A DNA stretch of 58,849 bases from Bacteroidales bacterium. GTDB lineage: Bacteria; Bacteroidota; Bacteroidia; Bacteroidales; UBA932. The stretch spans positions 1-58,849 of the forward strand of contig SUYY01000007.1 of NCBI GenBank assembly GCA_015060205.1. The letters run 5' to 3'. A program made the position numbers and the translations under genes. The notes beneath the pieces were generated by a model. It saw only the letters and a list, made by a program, of their open reading frames with translations. It was not told where the DNA came from and made no database searches. Positions 1-8,238 of the stretch are shown here, piece after piece (positions within the stretch are counted from its first letter, which is position 1; every line of letters starts with the position of its first letter).

Positions 1-2
1 TG

Positions 3-344
3 CGCATTCTCCGTTATTCGGACGTTCTGCTGATGTATGCAGAGGCTGTCGTACGTGGAGCGGCGGAATATGCTCAGGCAGGAATGAACGCTCAGGCTGC
101 GTTCGACTGGGTACGAGACCGCGCAGGTCTGTCTCCGGTGGGACTTTCCGTCGATGCTGTCATAGATGAGAGACGTGCGGAACTCGCTCTCGAAGAAGAC
201 AGATTCTTTGACCTTGTGCGTACAGGCAAGGCGGCATCTGTTCTCGGTCCGGCAGGATTCCAGAGCGGCAAACATGAGGTGTTCCCGATCCCTGCAAAAC
301 AGCGTCAACTCAATCCTAATCTGAATCAGAATTTAAACTATTAA
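3..344 (+). CDS. SusD/RagB family lipoprotein, C-terminal part (gene cut by window start)
   Basis: The open frame enters from the left edge and reads RILRYSDVLLMYAEA, the conserved C-terminal SusD signature, then an INERRAEL-like stretch (VIDERRAELALEEDRFFDLVRTG) and a NPNLNQN tail typical of the family. SusD proteins are outer-membrane surface lipoproteins that cap a SusC TonB-dependent transporter and help capture oligosaccharides. About 113 residues are present; the rest and the partner SusC gene should lie to the left. The next gene starts 35 bp downstream on the same strand, so this belongs to the locus with the LamG lipoprotein, the GH144-like enzyme and the GH3 enzyme. The family call is firm; the substrate is inferred from the neighbours. 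Confidence 0.93.
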   Translation, partial: RILRYSDVLLMYAEAVVRGAAEYAQAGMNAQAAFDWVRDRAGLSPVGLSVDAVIDERRAELALEEDRFFDLVRTGKAASVLGPAGFQSGKHEVFPIPAKQRQLNPNLNQNLNY

Positions 345-379
345 CCAATCATCATAAACACATTTAACAATTTTAAAAA

Positions 380-1282
380 ATGAAAAAGTATCTTTCAATT
401 CTTTTTGCTGCAGCAACAGCAGCAGCGCTTGCAATTTCTTGTTCAGAGAAAGAAGATGACAACGGTGGCAAGATAGATGCTGACGATCCTGCATCTGTAA
501 AGACTGAGAACCTGATTGCTTATTTCCCTCTTGAGTCTGAGGCTAAGACTATTGAGTCTGGAAAGGGTATCACTTATTCAGCAAAGGCTGGTGCCGCTTC
601 ATTCACCAAGGGTGTTCGCGGAAACTGCTATCAGAACTCGTCAAATGACGCAAACACACTCTCTTATCTCGATTTTGCTCTGGCTGCTGATAACCAACTC
701 AAGAGCATGACAAGTTTTACCATCTCTGCATGGATCAAAGTTGGTTTCGAATTTGATACTGCACCTGCAATCATTTCGTTGAACGGTGGTGACCCGGGAA
801 TGGGAAGTATTTGTCTTTTCCTTGATGGAGCACACGATGCAAACGGTCTTGGTCTGAAATACTATCTCTTTAATACTTCTACTAATTGGAAGGGTCAGGA
901 TATTCAGGTTACAAATGAGGCGTTTACTCCTAACAGATGGCTCCACATCGTATATTCATATGATGAAAGCGATTCAAAGATCAAGTTCTATGCTGACGGT
1001 GAATTTATCGGCGACTCTGTACGCTATGCAGACGGCGACCCAGATGGTCCGGAAGGTCCGGTTGAGCAGCCTCTTCTTGGCAAGTTGAGCCTTGGTCAGG
1101 ATAGTTCTCACCTCTATTTCGGTGCATGGTGGAACAATCTTGACGGAAGCGGTGACGAGTGGAGACGTTCTTACCCAGGTCTTCTTGATGAAGTTAGAAT
1201 CTGGAATGTCGCTCTTACAGATGCTGAAGTTGAGAGTCTGTATGAAAAGGAAGTCATCAAGGCTGACGGTCTTACTATGTAA
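380..1282 (+). CDS. LamG (concanavalin A-like) domain lipoprotein of the glucan locus
   Basis: A 300-residue protein with a lipoprotein signal (MKKYLSILF..., lipobox AISC, Cys near residue 21) and an acidic linker. From about residue 45 to the end it is one LamG/ConA-like jelly-roll domain, marked by FTISAWIKV, the NRWLHIVYSYDES strand, the FYADGEFIGD turn and the closing GLLDEVRIWNVALTDAEV motif. Such proteins in SusCD loci are usually surface glycan-binding proteins, but some LamG domains are hydrolases. No catalytic residues can be assigned from sequence alone. It lies between the susD gene and the GH144-like gene, the place often taken by a surface glycan-binding protein, and that is the role I infer. 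A GC-rich hairpin follows directly after the stop codon. Confidence 0.88.
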   Translation: MKKYLSILFAAATAAALAISCSEKEDDNGGKIDADDPASVKTENLIAYFPLESEAKTIESGKGITYSAKAGAASFTKGVRGNCYQNSSNDANTLSYLDFALAADNQLKSMTSFTISAWIKVGFEFDTAPAIISLNGGDPGMGSICLFLDGAHDANGLGLKYYLFNTSTNWKGQDIQVTNEAFTPNRWLHIVYSYDESDSKIKFYADGEFIGDSVRYADGDPDGPEGPVEQPLLGKLSLGQDSSHLYFGAWWNNLDGSGDEWRRSYPGLLDEVRIWNVALTDAEVESLYEKEVIKADGLTM

Positions 1283-1288
1283 TTCGGC

Positions 1289-1320
1289 AAGGGCCCTCTT
1301 TTCAAGGGGGCCTGCCCTTT
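1289..1320 (+). terminator. GC-rich hairpin between LamG and GH144-like genes (attenuator or processing site)
   Basis: Just after the LamG stop codon, aagggc pairs with gcccttt, and inside it a second C-rich/G-rich pairing closes on a tttt-containing loop. There is no long T-run, and the next start codon is 14 bp away. It may act as a partial terminator or as an mRNA-processing or stability hairpin that lowers enzyme output relative to the binding proteins. The function is inferred. Confidence 0.45.
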
Positions 1321-1333
1321 ATAAGATAAATCA

Positions 1334-2983
1334 ATGAGATTAATATTACCAGGAATTCTTATCCTGTTGTCTGTATTCTCCTGCGTGAAACCTTCTGAAG
1401 GTGAGGATGTCATCAAAAATGGTTTTGTGAAGGAATTTCGTGTGAATGGACAGAGTGTAAAGGAAGGTGACACTGTCGCAGATATTGATGGCAGGGAGGT
1501 TCTTATCGATATAGTCTTTTCTAGTGACGTGAATAGAAGTAAAATCGATATTTCAAGATTCTCCATTACAAGACTGTCTGGAGTATTCGAATTGGTGAAT
1601 AATCCTGATCCTCGGACCGTGTCAATAAGGATTACTCAGGAACTACCTGGTTATGAATATTATACATTTTCTGTGTTCAAAGGTGAGAACTGCGGTCTTA
1701 ATCTTATAAATTCCTACAAATTCAAGTTCCTCACCAGACTCGACGAGTCAGACAAATTTGAGCGCATCCCCACAGAGGAACTCCTGACTCTTGTGCAGGA
1801 GCGGACTTTCAGATATTTCTGGGATTATGCTCACCCTGTGAGCGGTCTTGCGCGTGAGAGACTTAATTCAGGAAATACGGTGACTTCGGGAGGTTCCGGT
1901 TTCGGTGTCATGACCATTCCTGTGGCAATAGAACGCGATTTCATCACAAGAGATGAGGGCGCACAGAGGATGCTCACAATTGCGACCTTCCTTGATGAGA
2001 AGGCGGAGACTTTCCATGGAGCCTTCCCGCATTGGCTTGACGGTGAGACAGGAAAGGCCATTGCTTTCAGCGAAAAAGACAACGGAGCGGACCTTGTCGA
2101 GACCGCTCTGCTCGTCCAGGGTCTGCTGGCGGTACAGCAGTACTTCGATCTCGACAATCCGACGGAATCGGCCATCCGTCAGAAGATTCAGACAATTTGG
2201 GAGGCTGTCGAGTGGGATTGGTTCATCAATTCCGCAAATGCCCTTTTCTGGCATTGGTCTCCAGACTATGGCTGGGATATGAATATGAACATCAGCGGCT
2301 GGAATGAGGCCCTGATAACATATGTCCTCGCTGCTTCATCTCCGACCCATCCGATAGACAAGTCAGTCTATGATGCAGGCTGGGCGCGCAACGGCGGGAT
2401 GAAAAGCGGAAAGAAATTTTACGACATCACTCTCCCTCTGGGACCGGATTATGGCGGACCGATGTTCTTTGCCCACTATTCCTTCATGGGCCTGGATCCG
2501 CGCAATCTCAAGGATCAGTATGCTGATTATTGGGAGCAGAATGTCGCTCATGCAAAGATAAATCATGCCTATTGCAAGGCAAATCCGAAAGGTTATTTCG
2601 GCTATTCTGAAAGTTGCTGGGGACTCACTGCAAGTGATTACCACGACGGCTACACTGCAAGTTCTCCGACAAACGACAAGGGTACGATCGCTCCTACGGC
2701 CGCTCTTGCCTCGATGCCTTACACACCGCAGGAGAGTCTCAAGGCTCTGGAGTATTTCTACTACGTGTTGGGAGACAGGACGTTCAAGGAGTACGGTTTC
2801 GTGGATTCCTTCACTCTCGGACAGAGATGGTTCGCATCATCTTATATAGCAATAGATCAGGGACCTATAGTCGTTATGATAGAGAACTATCGTACCGGTC
2901 TTCTATGGGATTGTTTCATGAAAAATTCCGATATCTGCTCAGGACTTGACAAATTGGGATTTACATACGGAAAAGATAACTAA
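1334..2983 (+). CDS. GH144-like (glucoamylase-domain) lipoprotein, probable endo-beta-1,2-glucanase
   Basis: A 549-residue lipoprotein (signal ends ...LLSVFSC). Residues about 30-135 form an Ig-like N-terminal domain. From about residue 145 the glucoamylase-type (alpha/alpha)6 domain begins with ERTFRYFWDYAHP and continues with GGSGFGVMTIPVAIERDFI, FHGAFPHWLDGETGK, NGADLVETALLVQGLL, ISGWNEALITYVLAASSP, GPMFFAHYSFMGLDPR and CWGLTASD. This block is typical of family GH144, whose characterised member from Chitinophaga pinensis is an endo-beta-1,2-glucanase. The GH3 gene 11 bp downstream supports a two-step path from beta-1,2-glucan to glucose. The family is clear. The exact linkage is inferred, since some proteins with this domain have other or unknown specificity. 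Confidence 0.87.
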   Translation: MRLILPGILILLSVFSCVKPSEGEDVIKNGFVKEFRVNGQSVKEGDTVADIDGREVLIDIVFSSDVNRSKIDISRFSITRLSGVFELVNNPDPRTVSIRITQELPGYEYYTFSVFKGENCGLNLINSYKFKFLTRLDESDKFERIPTEELLTLVQERTFRYFWDYAHPVSGLARERLNSGNTVTSGGSGFGVMTIPVAIERDFITRDEGAQRMLTIATFLDEKAETFHGAFPHWLDGETGKAIAFSEKDNGADLVETALLVQGLLAVQQYFDLDNPTESAIRQKIQTIWEAVEWDWFINSANALFWHWSPDYGWDMNMNISGWNEALITYVLAASSPTHPIDKSVYDAGWARNGGMKSGKKFYDITLPLGPDYGGPMFFAHYSFMGLDPRNLKDQYADYWEQNVAHAKINHAYCKANPKGYFGYSESCWGLTASDYHDGYTASSPTNDKGTIAPTAALASMPYTPQESLKALEYFYYVLGDRTFKEYGFVDSFTLGQRWFASSYIAIDQGPIVVMIENYRTGLLWDCFMKNSDICSGLDKLGFTYGKDN

Positions 2984-2994
2984 TTATTAGATAT

Positions 2995-5277
2995 ATGAAG
3001 AAAAGATTGTTTTTTATCGGTGCGCTCTGCATGGCTCTGGCTTCATGCTCGGGCGGTAAAAGCGAGATGGACAGGTTCATCGATGAACTCATGGGCAAGA
3101 TGACTGTCGAGGAGAAGATCGGCCAACTAAATCTTCCTGTAGCAGGAGATATCGTTACCGGTCAGGCAAAGAGCAGTAATGTTTCTGAAAGAATCCGTAA
3201 GGGTGAGGTCGGAGGACTTTTCAACCTTAAGGGTGCGGAAAAGATCCGCGATGTGCAGAGAATCGCAGTGGAGGAATCGCGTCTTGGTATTCCGATTCTC
3301 TTCGGTATGGATGTGATACACGGATATGAGACTATTTTCCCTATTCCTCTCGGACTTTCATGTTCATGGGATATGGCTGCGGTCGAGCAGTCGGCACGTA
3401 TTGCTGCAGAAGAGGCTTCCGCTGACGGTATCTGCTGGACGTTCAGCCCTATGGTGGACGTGTCGCGTGATGCAAGATGGGGTCGCGTGAGTGAAGGCTC
3501 CGGTGAGGATACTTTCCTCGGCTGCCGTATTGCTGAGGCTATGGTCCGCGGATATCAGGGACCGGACAAGGAGACCCAACTTACAGAGGATGACCAGATC
3601 CTTGCCTGTGTAAAGCATTTCGCTCTCTATGGTGCTCCTGAGGCTGGACGTGACTATAACACTGTGGATATGAGTCATATCCGTATGTACAATGAATATT
3701 TCCCTCCTTACAAGGCTGCTATTGATGCAGGTGCCGCATCGGTGATGGCTTCGTTCAATGAAGTGGACGGTGTTCCTGCAACAGGCAACAGTTGGCTCAT
3801 GACTGATGTCCTCCGCAAACAGTGGGGATTTGACGGTTTTGTTGTGACTGACTACACAGGTATATATGAGATGATCGCCCACGGTGTAGGTGACTTCGAG
3901 TCTGTAAGTGTTCAGGCACTCAAGGCCGGTATCGATATGGATATGGTCAGCGAGGGTTTTGTAGTCAACGTGAAGAATGCTCTTGACAAGGGACTTGTGA
4001 GCATGAAGGATATAGATACTGCATGCCGTCGTATTCTCGAGGCAAAATATCGACTCGGTCTGTTCGACGATCCGTACAAGTTCTGCAGGGCCGAGGAGGC
4101 AGCGCAGGAAGTGTATTGCCAGGAACATAGGGATATAGCAAGGAAGATCGCTTCCGAGAGTTTCGTGCTCTTGAAGAACGAAAATGTCCTTCCTCTCAAG
4201 AAACAGGGTACTATCGGTCTTATAGGTCCTCTTGCAGAAACACGAAGCAATATGCCGGGTACCTGGAGTGTTGCAGCACGTTTCGATGTTCCTAAGACAA
4301 TCCGTGAGGGTCTGACTGAAGCAGTTGCAGGCAAGGCCAGAGTTCTTTATGCAAAGGGTTCGAATCTTGTTTCCGATTATGACCTTGAGATCCGTTCGAC
4401 AATGTTCGGACGTGAACTTGGCCGTGACAACCGCACCGATGCCCAACTTCTCAATGAGGCTCTTGCAGTTGCCCGCCAGTCGGATGTGATTGTGGCTGCT
4501 CTTGGTGAGGCATCTGAAATGAGCGGTGAAAGTTCATGCAGGACAGATATCGGCATACCTGATGTTCAGCAGAAACTCCTCAAGGCTCTGGTTGCAACAG
4601 GAAAGCCGGTTGTGCTCGTGCTATTCAACGGCCGTCCACTTACGCTTAACTGGGAGGCTGAGAATGTTCCTGCAATCCTCGATGTGTGGTTTGGAGGAAG
4701 CGAGACTGCAGATGCGGTTGCTGATGTCCTCTTCGGAGATGTAAACCCTTCCGGAAAACTCACGATGTCTTTCCCTAAGAATGTAGGACAGATTCCTCTT
4801 TACTATGCTGCAAAGAATACCGGACGTCCTCTTCTCGAGGGCCGTTGGTTCGAGAAGTTCCGCTCAAACTACCTCGATGTGGACAACGATCCTCTCTACC
4901 CATTCGGATACGGAATTTCATACACCACATTCGAGTACAGTCCTGTTACAATCAGTGCAACTGAAGTCGGCAAGGGTGGATCGCTTACTGCAGAGGTCAC
5001 TGTCACCAATACAGGCAAGGTGGCCGGTAAGGAAGTAGTCCAGATGTATCTACAGGACGTTGTCGGTTCGACTACACGTCCTCTCCGCGAACTCAAGGGA
5101 TTCGAGAAGGTCGCTCTTGAACCAGGTGAGAGCAGGACTGTGACATTCGAGATCACTCCTGAACTCATGAGCCACTACAACTCAAATCTCGAGTTCGTTG
5201 CAGAACCTGGTGAGTTCATCGTAAGCGTTGGTCCTGATTCACGCACAAAGAACTCCGCTTCATTCATGCTGAAATAG
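2995..5277 (+). CDS. GH3 family beta-glucosidase, lipoprotein signal
   Basis: A 760-residue protein with a lipobox (MALASC). It has the GH3 order: TIM-barrel domain with KMTVEEKIGQL, PILFGMDVIHGYETIFP, FSPMVDVSRDARWGRVSEGSGED and KHFALYGAPEAGRDY; then the nucleophile segment GFVVTDYTG with Asp286; then the alpha/beta sandwich with the ASEMSGESSCRTDI loop, which likely supplies the acid/base Glu; then a fibronectin-III-like C-terminal domain. Length matches periplasmic BglX-like enzymes. TDY replaces the more common SDW at the nucleophile, a variation also found in oligosaccharide-specific GH3 enzymes. It is last in the locus and ends before a strong terminator. A Bacteroides thetaiotaomicron GH3 enzyme, BT_3567, is reported to act on beta-1,2-glucooligosaccharides; I infer the same role here from the GH144-like neighbour. 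Confidence 0.93.
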   Translation: MKKRLFFIGALCMALASCSGGKSEMDRFIDELMGKMTVEEKIGQLNLPVAGDIVTGQAKSSNVSERIRKGEVGGLFNLKGAEKIRDVQRIAVEESRLGIPILFGMDVIHGYETIFPIPLGLSCSWDMAAVEQSARIAAEEASADGICWTFSPMVDVSRDARWGRVSEGSGEDTFLGCRIAEAMVRGYQGPDKETQLTEDDQILACVKHFALYGAPEAGRDYNTVDMSHIRMYNEYFPPYKAAIDAGAASVMASFNEVDGVPATGNSWLMTDVLRKQWGFDGFVVTDYTGIYEMIAHGVGDFESVSVQALKAGIDMDMVSEGFVVNVKNALDKGLVSMKDIDTACRRILEAKYRLGLFDDPYKFCRAEEAAQEVYCQEHRDIARKIASESFVLLKNENVLPLKKQGTIGLIGPLAETRSNMPGTWSVAARFDVPKTIREGLTEAVAGKARVLYAKGSNLVSDYDLEIRSTMFGRELGRDNRTDAQLLNEALAVARQSDVIVAALGEASEMSGESSCRTDIGIPDVQQKLLKALVATGKPVVLVLFNGRPLTLNWEAENVPAILDVWFGGSETADAVADVLFGDVNPSGKLTMSFPKNVGQIPLYYAAKNTGRPLLEGRWFEKFRSNYLDVDNDPLYPFGYGISYTTFEYSPVTISATEVGKGGSLTAEVTVTNTGKVAGKEVVQMYLQDVVGSTTRPLRELKGFEKVALEPGESRTVTFEITPELMSHYNSNLEFVAEPGEFIVSVGPDSRTKNSASFMLK

Positions 5278-5302
5278 CATCAGACAACCCGTACCAAATA
5301 CA

Positions 5303-5335
5303 GACAGGATGGCCGGAATCTCCAGCCATCCTGTC
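5303..5335. terminator. Bidirectional intrinsic terminator between converging genes
   Basis: A perfect 11-bp stem (gacaggatggc with gccatcctgtc) with an 11-nt loop lies between the GH3 stop and the stop of the leftward barrel gene. T-runs are short on both sides. Its place between convergent genes makes two-way termination likely. Confidence 0.75.
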
Positions 5336-5381
5336 TTGCGTCGTGGAAAAGGCAGATTCGTATAGATGCTGTCCTTCCGGT

Positions 5382-5960
5382 TTAGAAGCGGTAGCGTACT
5401 GAGAATGTAGGGCAGAAACCGAGAAGACCAGTGTCGTACAGACCTACGTGGGCATCCCTTCTGACTGTTTCTCCGGTGATAGGGTCGGTCATCTTGTACT
5501 GGCCTCCGACATGCATGCCGATCAGAGGACGAAGGTCCACTGAAAGTTGCAGAGGGAACCAGAAAGTGTATTCCAGACCTACCTGTCCGCAGATGCCGAG
5601 CATGAATCCGGAAGTACTGTACGGATATACCTCTTTGCCGATAGTGACGTGAGCCTCGTCTGCTACATAACCGAGTGATGCGCCGGGACCTGCATACAGT
5701 GCCCATGTTCCTCTGTCCGTCCATGCAGGGCGTGCCCAGATGAAGTTGTATATTGCAGTTGCCTCTATTCCGGGTTTTCCGTCTGCCAGAACGCTGTAGT
5801 CAAGACCTATATTTCCTTGGATGAACTGATTGCGGTTCATTGTGTGCTGGTAGTCTGCCTCAAGACCTGTAATGCCGAATCGCAGACCCATTGCGCGCGG
5901 TTGTGCAAACGCTCCCAATGCTGAGCAGATGATGATGATGGTAAGAATCGTCTTTTTCAT
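5382..5960 (-). CDS. Outer-membrane beta-barrel protein (paralogue A)
   Basis: A 192-residue protein with a cleavable signal peptide (MKKTILTIIIICSALGAFAQ) followed by alternating strands and a terminal RYRF, the aromatic end needed for BAM-dependent barrel insertion. It shares blocks with the next gene upstream: QPRAMGLRFG, a YQHT motif, EATAIYNFIWARPAWTDRG, YAGPGASLG and GLEYTFWFPLQLSVDLRPLIG. I chose the ATG giving MKKTIL; a GTG two codons earlier is also possible. It probably forms an 8-strand barrel like small opacity or OmpW-type proteins. No ligand or function can be assigned. A TAnnTTTG box lies 18 bp upstream of the start. Confidence 0.82.
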   Translation of the reverse strand: MKKTILTIIIICSALGAFAQPRAMGLRFGITGLEADYQHTMNRNQFIQGNIGLDYSVLADGKPGIEATAIYNFIWARPAWTDRGTWALYAGPGASLGYVADEAHVTIGKEVYPYSTSGFMLGICGQVGLEYTFWFPLQLSVDLRPLIGMHVGGQYKMTDPITGETVRRDAHVGLYDTGLLGFCPTFSVRYRF

Positions 5961-5977
5961 ATTCACTTAATTTGCTT

Positions 5978-5985
5978 CAAAGATA
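5978..5985 (-). promoter_or_regulatory. -7 promoter box TATCTTTG for barrel paralogue A
   Basis: Read on the minus strand this is TATCTTTG, matching the Bacteroidota housekeeping -7 consensus TAnnTTTG, placed 18 bp before the ATG. No good -33 TTTG is seen at the usual spacing, so strength is uncertain. Confidence 0.6.
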
Positions 5986-6053
5986 ACTATTCCTGCATAA
6001 AGATGTATCGTTTTGGATATGTTTTGACTCCTGTAGCAGTGTGTATATACAAA

Positions 6054-6079
6054 AAATCGACCACCGAAGTGGCCGATTT
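6054..6079 (-). terminator. Intrinsic terminator after barrel paralogue B
   Basis: On the minus strand the sequence is a stem of 11 positions with one mismatch, closed by a TTCG tetraloop, and followed by TTTTTTG. It starts about 20 bp after the stop codon of the 6100-6567 gene, a standard strong terminator. Confidence 0.85.
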
Positions 6080-6099
6080 TGATATATCCTGCATGGATA

Positions 6100-6567
6100 T
6101 TAGAATCTGTAGCGAACGCCGAGAGCGATGCTTGACGGTCCATAGAATCCGTAACCGAATTCATATCCAAGGTGCTGCCTGAAGTCTATGGAAAGTTGCA
6201 GAGGGAACCAGAAAGTGTATTCCAGACCTACCATGCCGGCAGCAGCGAGGTTGAAATGTGCCGGAGAGCCGATGCCGACACCGACATTCGCACCAGGACC
6301 TGCATAGAATCCCCACTCACCTCTGTCAGTCCACTGTGGCTGTGCAATCATGAAGTTGTAGATAGCAGTTGCTCCTACAAATAATCCTCCATTATTATAC
6401 AGGTTGATACCGAGACCTCCGTCGAGTTGAACGAAATCCTTTCCTACTGTGTGCTGGTAACTGACTTCACCTCCATTTCCGAGACGAAGACCGATTGCTC
6501 TTGGCTGAGCAGAAGCAGCAACTGCAAAACCGAGTACCATTGCTGCTGCAAGAATGATTTTTTTCAT
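6100..6567 (-). CDS. Outer-membrane beta-barrel protein (paralogue B)
   Basis: A 155-residue protein with signal peptide MKKIILAAAMVLGFAVAASAQ and a barrel that closely matches the neighbour at 5382-5960: QPRAIGLRLG, SYQHTVGKDF, GATAIYNFMIAQPQWTDRG, FYAGPGANVG, GLEYTFWFPLQLSIDFRQHLGY and a C-terminal RYRF. It lacks about 37 residues present in paralogue A, mostly in extracellular-loop positions and near the end. I chose the inner ATG because it starts the signal peptide. Each copy has its own promoter and terminator, so they are a tandem duplication that can be expressed separately. The function is unknown. Confidence 0.82.
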   Translation of the reverse strand: MKKIILAAAMVLGFAVAASAQPRAIGLRLGNGGEVSYQHTVGKDFVQLDGGLGINLYNNGGLFVGATAIYNFMIAQPQWTDRGEWGFYAGPGANVGVGIGSPAHFNLAAAGMVGLEYTFWFPLQLSIDFRQHLGYEFGYGFYGPSSIALGVRYRF

Positions 6568-6612
6568 GTCTATAAGATTTTGGTTAATATTATCTTCATA
6601 TGAAGAACAATA

Positions 6613-6620
6613 CAAAAGTA
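6613..6620 (-). promoter_or_regulatory. -7 promoter box TACTTTTG for barrel paralogue B
   Basis: The minus-strand sequence TACTTTTG fits TAnnTTTG and lies about 45 bp before the chosen ATG, directly after the T-run of the terminator at 6622-6660. The upstream half of the promoter would fall within that hairpin. Confidence 0.6.
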
Positions 6621-6621
6621 C

Positions 6622-6660
6622 AAAAAAATCGGAATAATATATAATTATATACTATTCCGA
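6622..6660 (-). terminator. Intrinsic terminator after efp
   Basis: On the minus strand, TCGGAATA pairs with TATTCCGA around an AT-rich inner stem, followed by TTTTTTTG. It lies 22 bp after the efp stop codon and should end the cmk-ispH-efp transcript. Confidence 0.82.
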
Positions 6661-6682
6661 CCATTAAATTCTCCCTAAAGGA

Positions 6683-7249
6683 TTATTTTACGCGCTCTCC
6701 ATATGAACGGTCAGTAGTATTTACGCGGATCTTCTCACCTATGTTGATGAACAGAGGTGCCATGATGATTGCGCCGGTCTCGAGAGTGATTTCCTTCTGT
6801 GCGTTGGTAGATGCTGTATCACCCTTTACTGCAGGCTCTGTGTAGGTAACTTCGAGTTCAACATATGTAGGGAGTTCGCAAGTGAGGCAACGCTCCTCGT
6901 CTGCGAGGAACATCATCTCCACGTGCTGGCCTTCCTTCATGAGGTCTGCGTTGTCTACGAGTGCTGTGTCAAGGTGGATCTGCTCATAAGTCTCCTCGTG
7001 CATGAAGTTGAATCCGTCCTCATCCTTGTAGAGGAACTGATATGGTCTTCTCTCCACGTTGATGGTGTCGATCTTTGCACCTGCTGTGAATGTGTTCTCA
7101 AGGATACGGCCGTTCTCAAGGTTTCTGAGTTTTGTCTTTACGAATGCAGGACCCTTGCCCGGCTTGACATGCTGGAACCATACGATCTGGCATGGCTTTC
7201 CGTTGAAATCAAGATAAAGTCCGTTTTTAAAATCTGCTGTTGTTGCCAT
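6683..7249 (-). CDS. efp: Elongation factor P
   Basis: A 188-residue protein of the usual length. It has the KOW-like N-domain with VKPGKGPAF, in which Lys32 is at the position modified in other bacteria, the central OB domain (GFNFMHEETYEQIHLD), and the C-terminal OB domain with TASTNAQKEITLETGAIIMAPLFINIGEKIRVNT and the typical TTDRSYGERVK-like end. EF-P binds between the ribosomal P and E sites and relieves stalling at consecutive prolines. No EpmA/EpmB or EarP-type modification gene is seen nearby, so the modification of Lys32 cannot be stated. It is the last gene of the cmk-ispH-efp run, 10 bp after ispH. Confidence 0.97.
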   Translation of the reverse strand: MATTADFKNGLYLDFNGKPCQIVWFQHVKPGKGPAFVKTKLRNLENGRILENTFTAGAKIDTINVERRPYQFLYKDEDGFNFMHEETYEQIHLDTALVDNADLMKEGQHVEMMFLADEERCLTCELPTYVELEVTYTEPAVKGDTASTNAQKEITLETGAIIMAPLFINIGEKIRVNTTDRSYGERVK

Positions 7250-7259
7250 AATTAAATAT

Positions 7260-8228
7260 TTAGTTAATGAATTTCTCTTCCCATGCCGGAACGTATTTGT
7301 TCAGTTCGAGCACATGCTTTGCCGCTTCTTCGAGCAGCCATTTCGGAGTGGATGTCGCTCCGCATATACCTACCTTGTCGTCCGCTCTGAACCATTCCCT
7401 TTTGATTTCTGATACAAGGTCGATATGGTATGTCCTTATGTTCAGTGATTTGCAGAGGTCACACAGCACTTTCCCGTTTGAACTTGCCTTTCCTGAAACA
7501 AAGATTATTATATCATGTTCAATGGCAAATCTTGAAAGTCTTTCATGTCTTTTCGCCACCTGCGAACATATTGTGTCGTGTACTGCAAGAAGCCCTCTTC
7601 CCTTGAACCTCTCGACGGACAGTTCGCAGTATTCTGCCATCTGTTCCTCCAGTCTTGCACATAATCCTGCATATTCCGCAGGGCTTTTTGTGGTCTGGCT
7701 GAATATTTCTGTCGGAATGCCGAGGCTTATGGTTCCCTCTTCGATGGCTTCTTCAAGCATGAAGATGTTTTCCACTACAATGGCAGTGTCATCTGTCTGT
7801 CCCAGAAGACCGAGTACTTCAGCGTGACCTGGCTTTCCGAATATGATGATCTGTCCGTTCCCCGAAGACTTCTGGCGCTCGTATGCCTGCTTGATGTCGT
7901 TCTGAAGTTTGAGTACGACCGGGCAGGTGCAGTCTATGATCTTGAATCCGAGGCTCTCTGCGAGGCGGTATGTCGAAGGCGGCTCTCCATGAGCGCGGAT
8001 CAGAAGTGATTCTCCATGCGCATCCTGCATCTCCTCGAGGTCGTCCTTGTCTATGGTGACAAGACCCTTGTCGACAAGTCTGGTGAGTTCGGCATCGTTA
8101 TGCACGATGGCTCCAAGAGAGTAGAGTTTGCCTCCCTTGTTCTCGCTGAGAAACTCCTCTGCTTTTCCGATTGCCCTTATCACACCGGCGCAGAAACCTG
8201 AATTGCTGTCAATATCTACTGTAAGCAT
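7260..8228 (-). CDS. ispH: 4-hydroxy-3-methylbut-2-enyl diphosphate reductase (IspH/LytB)
   Basis: A 322-residue cytoplasmic iron-sulfur enzyme. It makes the last step of the non-mevalonate pathway, reducing HMBPP to IPP and DMAPP. The three cluster cysteines are visible in SGFCAGV (Cys13), IIDCTCPVV and DTICSQVAKRH, together with the conserved AHGEPP and GHAEVLGLLGQ blocks and the GATSTPKWLLEE end. I chose the start at MLTVDID because it gives the family's usual short N-terminus and leaves 10 bp after cmk; an upstream start would overlap cmk. It is co-transcribed with cmk and efp. Confidence 0.96.
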   Translation of the reverse strand: MLTVDIDSNSGFCAGVIRAIGKAEEFLSENKGGKLYSLGAIVHNDAELTRLVDKGLVTIDKDDLEEMQDAHGESLLIRAHGEPPSTYRLAESLGFKIIDCTCPVVLKLQNDIKQAYERQKSSGNGQIIIFGKPGHAEVLGLLGQTDDTAIVVENIFMLEEAIEEGTISLGIPTEIFSQTTKSPAEYAGLCARLEEQMAEYCELSVERFKGRGLLAVHDTICSQVAKRHERLSRFAIEHDIIIFVSGKASSNGKVLCDLCKSLNIRTYHIDLVSEIKREWFRADDKVGICGATSTPKWLLEEAAKHVLELNKYVPAWEEKFIN

Positions 8229-8238
8229 AAATTTCCTT

